The notes under the pieces were generated by a model. It ran no database searches. It was not told the DNA's origin and saw nothing but the letters and a program-made list of their open reading frames with translations. Both the position numbers and the translations under genes were made by a program. This document shows, in pieces, positions 1-8,400 of a stretch of 11,135 nucleotides of DNA (positions are counted from its first letter, which is position 1; each line of letters opens with the position of its first letter). Source of the stretch: an uncultured Clostridia bacterium (GTDB lineage Bacteria > Bacillota > Clostridia > TANB77 > CAG-508); the NCBI GenBank assembly GCA_947631385.1, contig CANRLE010000029.1, forward strand, positions 1 through 11,135. Reading direction: 5' to 3'.

Positions 1-357
1 TTAGAAGTGCAGAAAAGTGAAAATATAGAGAAAAAGAAAATTACTGTAGATGGATTACAAAACAAATATGATTATGACATATATTATTATGGTATAGATA
101 GTGCTACAATTGAAATAGATAATCAAAAAATGGATTTAATAGAAGCTTTAAAAAACGATAAAGTAACAATGGAAAAAATAATTGAACAAGCAGAAAAAGA
201 TTCTAAAAGTGTTATTACAAATGATATGTATTTAGAAGGCGGTTCAACGATATATTTTTATGATAGTTATACAATTATAAAACGTAATTCTCTCAATGGA
301 GATAAAAATGTATATATAGGAATACCAGAAATGAGATTAAATAATATAGAGGAATAG
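1..357 (+). CDS. Hypothetical protein, 3' end only (5' end outside window)
   Basis: The frame is open from the first base of the window to the TAG at 355-357, so this is most likely the C-terminal part (about 118 residues) of a longer protein. A GTG at 7 could serve as a start, but no upstream sequence is visible to show a ribosome site, so I treat the gene as truncated. The visible part is hydrophilic, rich in Lys, Glu, Asp and Tyr, and has no membrane segment or catalytic motif that I recognise. It runs from an acidic helical stretch (about residues 40-68 counted from the GTG) into a short beta-like end with STIYFYDSYTIIK and VYIGIPEM. It sits 5 nt before the sigma factor gene, whose ribosome site lies inside its last codons, so the two are probably cotranscribed and translationally coupled. 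I do not recognise the family. A role linked to the sigma factor is only a guess from position. Confidence 0.7.
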   Translation, partial: LEVQKSENIEKKKITVDGLQNKYDYDIYYYGIDSATIEIDNQKMDLIEALKNDKVTMEKIIEQAEKDSKSVITNDMYLEGGSTIYFYDSYTIIKRNSLNGDKNVYIGIPEMRLNNIEE

Positions 358-362
358 AGTAT

Positions 363-1256
363 ATGATAAAAATAGATCAAAAAGAATTAAAAGACATATT
401 TAATCAATTAAAAACGGAAAACAATCAAGCATTTGAAAAATTATATACAAAATACAACAAGCTAGTATATGGAATTGCATTTAGCATACTAAAAAACAAA
501 ACAGATGCCGAAGACATTGTTCAAATTGTATATTCAAAGATATATGAAATGAAAAAAGAAAAATTACCAATAGATAAAGAAGCAAGTTGGTTATATTCCA
601 TAACAAAAAATGAAACAATAACATATATAAGAAAAAAACAAAACCTAATTGACATAGAAGAAATATACAACATAGAAGACGAAAATCAGGAGCTAAATAA
701 ACTAATAGACAAAGAAAGTTATAATAAGCTAATAAGCAAATTAAACGAAAAAGAAAAACAAATTGTATCATTAAAAATATTAGGAGGATTTTCATTTAAA
801 GAAATAAGCAAACTATTAAATGAACCATCTGGAACAATAAAATGGAGATATTATAAAGCCTTACACGAAATAAAAATCTTATTAAGCAACCTAGGAATGT
901 TTATCGTAACATTTGTAATTGGTTTAAAGACGTTATACAAAAAAGAAAAAAACACAACAGAGGAAATGCCTGAAGAAAATGAAACAGAGCAAAACACTAT
1001 GGAAGAAGTTATGGAAGACACGACAAAATCAGAAAATAGTGAACAAAATAAAGAAGTACTTGAATTTATTGACAAAGCAGAACAAGGCACGGTGGTAGAA
1101 AAAGAGCCAGAACCAGAACAAAATACTTTAAATTATTATGGCGTAGGAATGTTAGGTATATCAGCAATATTTTTAATCACAACAATAACGTGTATAATTT
1201 TTTCAATCAAACGCCAAAAAACTAATATACAAGTGAAGAGAAAGGTGGAAAAATAA
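363..1256 (+). CDS. ECF-type sigma-70 factor with C-terminal two-helix membrane extension
   Basis: This is an RNA polymerase sigma factor of 297 aa; ordinary ECF sigma factors have about 160-200. Region 2 spans about residues 23-92, with the typical DAEDIVQ at 48-54 and SWLYSITKNETITYIRKK at 75-92. Region 4 spans about 122-172, and its helix-turn-helix is FSFKEISKLLNEPSGTIK (143-160). The extra C-terminus has a moderately hydrophobic stretch at about 176-192, a Glu-rich low-complexity segment at 193-256, a clear membrane helix at about 258-281 and a basic tail (KRQK...KRKVEK). The simplest topology is sigma domain inside, acidic loop outside, basic tail inside. The KKEK just after the first helix fits that poorly, so one helix could be peripheral. 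The ATG at 363 follows AGAGGA at 348-353. The gene lies between an unknown gene and a serpin-like gene, with gaps of 5 and 2 nt. No separate anti-sigma factor is visible downstream; the extension may take that role (inference). The ECF subgroup is not determined. Confidence 0.92.
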   Translation: MIKIDQKELKDIFNQLKTENNQAFEKLYTKYNKLVYGIAFSILKNKTDAEDIVQIVYSKIYEMKKEKLPIDKEASWLYSITKNETITYIRKKQNLIDIEEIYNIEDENQELNKLIDKESYNKLISKLNEKEKQIVSLKILGGFSFKEISKLLNEPSGTIKWRYYKALHEIKILLSNLGMFIVTFVIGLKTLYKKEKNTTEEMPEENETEQNTMEEVMEDTTKSENSEQNKEVLEFIDKAEQGTVVEKEPEPEQNTLNYYGVGMLGISAIFLITTITCIIFSIKRQKTNIQVKRKVEK

Positions 1257-1258
1257 TT

Positions 1259-2347
1259 ATGAAAAAATTTTTAATTTTTATTGCAAGCATTATGACAGCT
1301 ATACTATTAATACTATTAGGAGCAATTATTTATAGAAAAGTATCAATAAATACTCCACAAGGTGGAAAAGATTTTACAGAAAAGGAACCAAAAACGATAA
1401 AAACAGTTTTATCTTTAGAAGACGACGTTCAAAATGATACTATTTGGTGTGGTACTTTTCAACTTATATGGAACGACTTAAAAAACGACTTAGCAAAACA
1501 AGACATTGAATTTAGACCTCAATTAAAGGTAGTAGAAAACTTAAATAAAGAAACATTTACAACAAATGACATATCAGATAAATATTACTATAAGAAAATA
1601 GGAACTCCATCACTTGCTTTAAAAGAAGAAATCGAAAAAGCTATCAAAGAAAAATTTAATGAAACAAGTGATATTTTAGATGATTTTGAGTGGGAAAATA
1701 GAAATATAGAAGATTATTTTCTATATGCAATGTTAAAAAAAGAATTTCAATTTGAAAAGGCTTTTGAAGAATTAGAAAATGGAAAATTTGGAAACTATGA
1801 TAATGTAAAATATTTTGGAATTAAGAAAGATGAAACAGGAGAATTAAGAAATCAAGTTGATGTTTTATACTATAATTCTAAAAATGATTTTGCAATTAAA
1901 TTAAAAACAAAACAAGAGGATGAAGTAATATTATGCAAAAATCCACAAGGAAAGACTTTTAATGATATTTATAAAAACATAACAGAAAAAGAAGCAAACT
2001 ATAAAGGAGAAAAAACATTAGAAGAAGGAGAAAAATTAAAAATTCCAAATATTAAATTAAAAGAAAAAAATGAATTCACAGAAATACAACAAAAATCATT
2101 CTTATTTTCAAATGGTGATGAGTATGAAATAGAAAAGGCTATTCAAACAATAGAACTTGAATTAGATAGAACAGGTGGAAAAATTAAAAGTGAAGCAGGA
2201 ATGATGGTAGAAAAAGCTTCTCTAATGGTACCAGAGTCACAAAGAGAATTTTTACTAGATGATACATTTGCAATGTTTTTAATAGAAAAAGGAAAAAAGA
2301 CACCATATTTTGCAGGAAAAATTAATGATATAACACAATTTCAATGA
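1259..2347 (+). CDS. Membrane-anchored serpin-like protein (probable)
   Basis: This 362-aa protein has an N-terminal membrane helix (about residues 3-24, after MKK and before YRK). No clear signal-peptidase site is visible, so it is probably a signal anchor with the rest outside the cell. The C-terminal third resembles the end of serpins. IEKAIQTIELELDRTGGKIK (291-310) aligns with the strand leading into the reactive-centre loop, where serpins read like EVNEEGTEAAA. MVEKASLMVPES (316-327) falls at the loop. FLLDDTFAMFLIEKGKKTPY (331-350), then FAGKI, matches the closing strands, as in FxxxxPFxFxIxxxxTxxxxFxGKVxxP. VDVLYYNSKNDFAIKL (200-215) and LKIPNIKLKEK (260-270) fit other serpin strands. 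The hinge keeps a Gly but lacks the run of small residues typical of inhibitory serpins, so it may not inhibit proteases by the classic trap. The start has AAAGGTGG at 1241-1248 and lies 2 nt after the sigma factor stop. The family call is by eye from remembered consensus; a serpin-derived or unrelated fold remains possible. Confidence 0.62.
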   Translation: MKKFLIFIASIMTAILLILLGAIIYRKVSINTPQGGKDFTEKEPKTIKTVLSLEDDVQNDTIWCGTFQLIWNDLKNDLAKQDIEFRPQLKVVENLNKETFTTNDISDKYYYKKIGTPSLALKEEIEKAIKEKFNETSDILDDFEWENRNIEDYFLYAMLKKEFQFEKAFEELENGKFGNYDNVKYFGIKKDETGELRNQVDVLYYNSKNDFAIKLKTKQEDEVILCKNPQGKTFNDIYKNITEKEANYKGEKTLEEGEKLKIPNIKLKEKNEFTEIQQKSFLFSNGDEYEIEKAIQTIELELDRTGGKIKSEAGMMVEKASLMVPESQREFLLDDTFAMFLIEKGKKTPYFAGKINDITQFQ

Positions 2348-2395
2348 GGATTTGGAGAGGATTTGGGGACGGCCCCATAATCCTCTCCAAATCCT
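2347..2395 (+). repeat. Long perfect GC-rich hairpin (REP/MITE-like or terminator)
   Basis: The arms GGATTTGGAGAGGAT (2348-2362) and ATCCTCTCCAAATCC (2380-2394) are exact reverse complements. The stem extends by A2347-T2395 and T2363-A2379. Inside, TGGGG and CCCCA pair around the four-base loop ACGG with one bulged T. The element begins at the last base of the serpin-like gene's stop codon and is far richer in G and C than anything around it. The downstream sequence TTAATTCTTTT is a weak T-tract, so it could terminate the upstream operon. Its length, perfection and GGGGACGGCCCC core look more like a small mobile palindromic repeat of the REP type. Both roles may apply. Confidence 0.75.
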
Positions 2396-2414
2396 TAATT
2401 CTTTTAAAAATAGA

Positions 2415-2443
2415 TTGACATTATATGAATATTTTATTAAAAT
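2415..2443 (+). promoter_or_regulatory. Sigma-A type promoter for the giant surface gene
   Basis: A perfect -35 box TTGACA (2415-2420) is followed after exactly 17 nt by TAAAAT (2438-2443), a five-of-six match to TATAAT. Transcription would begin near 2450, about 30 nt before the chosen start codon at 2480. It lies just downstream of the hairpin, so the giant gene can be expressed separately from the sigma/serpin-like operon. No ECF-type promoter (AAC at -35) stands out here by eye. Confidence 0.72.
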
Positions 2444-2461
2444 AGTATTAAGAGAAATTTT

Positions 2462-2467
2462 AGGGGG
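2462..2467 (+). promoter_or_regulatory. Ribosome binding site that decides the giant gene's start
   Basis: AGGGGG directly abuts the ATG at 2468, leaving no room for initiation there, and lies 12 nt before the ATG at 2480. The second ATG also yields a clean signal peptide (MKKIITFLML... ending VNA), whereas the first adds MWDC ahead of it. I therefore place the start at 2480. Confidence 0.7.
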
Positions 2468-2479
2468 ATGTGGGATTGT

Positions 2480-5400
2480 ATGAAAAAAATAATAACATTT
2501 TTAATGCTATTTATTTTTTCTTTTTCATTTATATCAATAGTAAATGCAAAAGAAAAAGTAGAATTAAATGTAAGCAAAGATGAGGTAGATTTAGGAGAAG
2601 AAATTGAACTTTCAATAAATATTGACGAAGAAATGTCAATGTATGCTTGCACAGCAAAATTAACATATGACAAAGATGTTTTTGAGGTGTTAGACACTCA
2701 AGATTTTAAAGAACAAGAAAACTGGTCTAACATAACATATAATGCAAAAAATAATAAATTTGCATTAATTAATAAAAAAGGAATTAGTGGAGAAAAACTT
2801 TTACAAATAAAATTAAAAGTAAGAGAAGATGCCAAACCTGGAAAAACAGCTATTACTATAAATAGCATAAAAACTTCTGATGGAAACAAGGAAATTTCAT
2901 TAGATGGTAGTACAGCAGAGGTAATGATATTAAAAAATGGACTAGATAAAGACGAAAGTATTCCAACAAACGACATACAAGAGGCAACAGAGGAAAATAT
3001 TTTTGTACAGGTAAAACAAGATTGTCCATGGCTTGTATATGTTCTTATAGCTATAATTATTATTGATATTATATTCTTAGTACGCTTCAAGAAAAAGGAA
3101 AAGAATGTAACAATAGTAGCAATAGTTGTATTAATCATTGCATTAATATTTGCAATAATACTTTTATTTACAACAAAAGCAGATGTAAATCAAGATGGAA
3201 AAATAGATTACGAAGATTCAAAAGATATTATGGAATATCTACTTGAAATTAAAAATGATGAAGAAATTAGTGATAAAGATGTTGATAATGACGGAGAAAT
3301 TACTATTAAAGATGTTGCTATAGTTACAGACAAAGCAACAAACAACAATAAATACACAGTAAACGTTACAGAACCTCCTAAAGCAGAATCTTCTACAACA
3401 AATCCTCCTAAAGAGGAAGATAATAAAAACTACTCAGTAGCTATTGCAGAATCTTCAATCAGTACTAATACACCATCAAAAAATGAAGAACTAACAATAG
3501 ATTTACATATGGAAGTAAACCCAAAAACAGATGTAGAATTTGTTGAAATAGAAGGTAAATCTTATAAAGTAGAAAAAGTAGGAGAAAACCTATATCGTAT
3601 AAAAGTCAAAGCTTTATCACAAGCGGGACTTCAAAATATAGAAATATCTAATGTAATATTAGATAATGGTAGAAAAATTAAAAGTAATTTAAAAATAACT
3701 GTAGATGTATTAAAAGATAAACCAGTTGTAGAAAATTTCTTAGTAGATGCGAAAAAAGAGATACCAGACATTTCTTTTGTTTTAAAAGATGAAGACAATT
3801 CTTTTAAAACAGGAAAAATCATTGTAACAGATGAAGCTGGTAATATTGTACTAGAAGAAAGCATTAAAGTAGGAGAAAACAAATTTACAAAAGGACTAGA
3901 AGAAGGAAAAAAATATAGTATAAAAATCATTACAGATTATGACTTAGATAGTAATTACTTTAATGAAGAAAATGGCGGAAGTAGTCAAACACAAGAAACA
4001 ATTGTAGACAAAAATTTAACATTTAATAGAGATTACAACTTTATTGGAAAAAATATAACAATTACAGAAAAAGTGACATCAGCAGATAAATTAATTATAT
4101 CATTTGAAAATGATTGTGATTCTTATTATCCAGTTGAAACAGTTAAAATAAATGGAAAAACTTATACTGTTAGCAAAAAAGGAAATACATATCAAGTAGA
4201 ACTAGAAAAAGATAAAAAAGGAAAAAATACAGTAACATTAGAAGAAGTAACATTAAGCAATGGAGCAAAATATGAAGTTAATAAAAAATTAACTTACATA
4301 TACATGAAACAAATACTAAGTATTAATTCTGTAAATGCAAAACTAGAAGATGATACTATAAATGTTGATTTTGATATAACAGACATAGATGAAAGTGCAA
4401 CAACAATTACTCTTTATTTAAAAAATAGTAGAGGAGAAATTGTTAGCGAAAAAGAATTAGATTTACAAGAAAGAGCTTCAAGCTTTGATATAGAATTTGC
4501 AGGAACATATTCAGTAGAACTAGTAGTTAAGTATGATTTAGGAGATGGAATTAAACAAGAAATCAAATTAATTTGTAGTGATATAAAAACACCAATTAAA
4601 GCTAGTATTACTAATAGTAAGCCATTAAATTATTATGTTGCAAAAGGTGAAGAAACAGAAATAACTTATACAATTAAAGACAATACAACAGAAGATGTAG
4701 TAAGTTTAGAAATAAATGGAGTAACATTGCCTGTTACAAAACAAAAAGATGGAAACTACAATGTAAAATATAAAGCACCAACTAAATCAGGTGAATTAAC
4801 TTTAACAGTAACAAAAATAAACTACAAAGAAGAAACAATAAATACATCTTATGAAAGTAAAGTAGAAATATTAAAATCAGCTCCAACTATTACACATTTA
4901 TTAGTAGATGATTCTCAAGATAAACCAATATTATCTTTTGGAATACAAGATGAAGAGAATACTTTTGTAAGAGGAAAAGTAATAATTGTTGATGAAAATA
5001 ATAAAACACAGGAAATCGAATTTAACAAAGATACAACATCAATTCAATTAGAAAATATAGCACAACATATAATTTATGATGTTAAAATTGAAGTTACATA
5101 CGATTTAGATATGGACAGAAACAATAATCAAAATCAAAAAACAGACATCTTAAAAGAGCATAATTTTGAAATTGTAAAAGATTATGATTTTAAATTAGAT
5201 AATTTAACTGTAAAAGAAGTTAATAGAGAAAGAAATGTAATTGTATTACAATTTGAAAGCACAAATATATCAAGATATGTAATTGAAGAAGCATTAATAA
5301 ATGGAGAAGAATATTCAGTTACAAAAAATGGAACAACTTATACAGTAGAAGTACCTATTACAAATACAAAAAGAACAACATTAACATTAGAAGAAGTAAT

Positions 5401-8400
5401 ATTAAATAACTTGAAAGACTTTGAAAACTTAAATAAGAGTGTAGTTGTATTTAAAAATGCACCAATAGTTACACAGATAGAAGCAAATGTGTCAAATGAT
5501 AAAAATGCTATTACATCAAGATTTGAAGTAACAGATGAAGATGATACATTAATTAAATTATATACACAATTAAAAGATAAAAATGGAAAAGTTGTAGAAA
5601 CAAAAGAATTAGACAAAACTGCAAGAGAAGTAACATTCCAAACATCAGATAATAATGTTTATCAAGCTGGAGAATATACAGTAGATATCTTAGCAGATTA
5701 TAATACTTTGGATGGACTAAAACATGAAAAAGAAACTTTAGCAAGTAAAGGTAATATAACAGTAGATATAGTATCAAATATTTTAGGTGATATCATTTCA
5801 AGTTATTATGTTGAAAAAGGACAAAAAATAGAGATAGTATTTACAGTTGATGATAATACAGATTTAGATGTTACTGAAATAATGATGGAAGGAAAACCTT
5901 ATAGTGTAGAAAAACAAGCAGATGGAACTTATAAAATGGAATATACTGCACTAGAAGTATCTGGAAAAGAGATACTAGAAGTAACGGAAATAAAATATGG
6001 AACAAAAGCAATTGAAGAATACTATGAAATTGAAATAGAAGTATTAAAATCAGCTCCAACTATTACACATATAATGGTAGATGATACACATGACAAACCA
6101 GTATTATTATTTGGAGTACAAGATGAAGAAGATACTTTTGTAAGTGGAAAAGTAATCATTATTGATGAAAAGAATCAAAAACAAGAAATAGAATTTAGCA
6201 AAAATGAAACATCAATAGAATTAGAAAATATAGCACAACATACAATTTATGATGTTCAAATAGAAGTTACATATGATTTGGATACAGATAAAAACAATAA
6301 TCAAAATCAAAAAACAGAAGTGCTAAAAGAACACAATTTTGAAATATTAAAAGACTATGACTTTAAATTAAATAATTTAGTTGTAAAAGAAGTTAATAGA
6401 GAAAGAAATGTAATCGTATTACAATTTGAAAGTACAAACTTATCAAGATATCCGGTAGAGGAAGTAATAATAAATGGAGAAGAATATCTAGTTACAAAAG
6501 ATGGAACAACTTATACAGTAGAAGTACCTATTATAAGTACAGAAAAGACAACATTAAAATTAGAAGAGGCAACATTGAAGAACTTAAAAGACTTTGATGG
6601 ATTAAATGAAAGTGTAGTTGTATTTAAAGATGCACCAACAGTTACAAATATAGAAGCAAGTGTGTCAGATGAGAAAAATAGTATTACAACAAGCTTTGAA
6701 GTAACAGATGAAGATGATACATTAACTAAAATATATGTACAATTAAAAGATGAAAATGGAAAAGTTATAGAAACAAAAGAATTAGATAAAAATGCAAGAA
6801 ATGTAACGTTTGAAACAACCAATGGAGTTTATCAAGCAGGAAAATATTCAATAGACATATTGGCTGATTACAATACTTTAGATGGTTTAAGTCATGAAAA
6901 AGTGACTTTGGCAAACAAAGAAAATATAACAGTAGATATAGTAGCTAATATAGTTAAACATACAAATACAAGCTATTATATTCAAAAAGAAGCGGAAGCT
7001 AATATTTTCTATACAATAGAAGATAACACAGATTTAAATGTTACAAAATTAATTATTAATGAAAAAGAATATAATGCAGAAAAACAAGCAGATGGAACTT
7101 ATAAAATAATCTATAAAGTGCCAAATACATCAGGTGAACAAACATTGAATGTAACAGGCATATGCTATCAAAATCAAACAGTAGAAACTTCTTACACAAG
7201 TAAAATAGAAGTATTAAAATCAGAACCAGTTATTACACACATAATGGTAGATGATACAAATGAAAAACCAGTATTATCATTTGTATTACAAGATGAGGAA
7301 GATGCTTTTGTAAGTGGAAGAATAATTATTATTGATGAAAAGAATCAAAGACAAGAATTAGAATTTAACAAAGATAATACATCAATAGAATTAGAAAATA
7401 TAGCACAACATACAATTTATGACGTTCAAATAGAAGTTACATATGATTTAGATATAGATAGAAACAATAATCAACATCAAAAAACAGAAGTGCTAAAAGA
7501 ACACAATTTTGAAATATTAAAAGATTATGACTTTAAATTAAATAATTTAGTTGTAAAAGAAGTTAATAGAGAAAGAAATGTAATCGTATTACAATTTGAA
7601 AGTACAAACCTATCAAGATATCCAGTAGAGGAAGTACTAATAAATGGAGAAGAATATCCAGTTACAAAAAGCGGAACAACTTATACAGTAGAAGTACCTA
7701 TTACAAGTACAGAAAAGACAACATTAACATTAGAAGAAGCAACATTAAAGAACTTAAAAGACTTTGATGGATTAAACGAAAGTGTAGTTGTATTTAAAAA
7801 AGCACCAACGGCTACAGTTACATACACAAATGCACCAGATGAGAAAAATACTATTACAGCAAAATTTGACGTAACAGATGAAGATAGTGTTGTAACTAAA
7901 CTATATGCAGAATTAAAAAATGCAAAAGGTGACATTGTAGAAACAAAAGAATTAGACAAAACTGCAAGAGAAGTAACATTTAAAACAAGTGAAGGTACTA
8001 TTTATCAAGCAGGAGATTACACAGTCGTAATAGCAGCAAATTATGATACGGTAGATGGAATTAAACATGAAAAAGAAGACTTAGCAGAAAAAGGTGGTAT
8101 AACAATAGGAATTGAAGCTAGTATAAAATCAGCAACACCATCTACTTACTATCCAAAAAAAGGCAAGGACATTGAAGTTTCTTATACTGTAGAAGACAAT
8201 ACAGATGTAGATGTTACAAATATTGTTATTAACGGTCAAGATTATGAAACGACAAAAGAAAGTGAAGATACTTACAAAATTACATATACAGCTCCTAAAG
8301 ATTATGGTATGGCAGATTTAAAAGTAACTCAAATATCTTATGATAATACAGACATTGAAGTTACAGAATATATTAGTCAAATTGATGTTTTAAAAACTGT

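Noticed and set aside
7..357. GTG at 7 as a true start giving a small complete protein
   Set aside because: The frame is open to the window edge and no ribosome site can be seen, so a truncated longer gene is more likely.
648..1075. TTGACA matches inside the sigma factor gene (near 649 and 1070) as internal promoters
   Set aside because: They fall in coding sequence, and I see no well-spaced -10 box of convincing quality; such matches are expected by chance in AT-rich DNA.
481..1090. Minus-strand open frames opposite the sigma factor gene
   Set aside because: The plus-strand frame has clear sigma region 2 and 4 motifs; the antisense products are hydrophobic low-complexity shadows.
2468..2479. 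Upstream ATG at 2468 as the start of the giant gene
   Set aside because: The AGGGGG ribosome site touches this ATG, and it would add MWDC before a perfect signal peptide. The ATG at 2480 fits better.
2348..2479. Riboswitch or small RNA gene in the intergenic region
   Set aside because: Apart from the single hairpin and the promoter, only about 30 nt of leader remains before the start codon, too short for a riboswitch aptamer.
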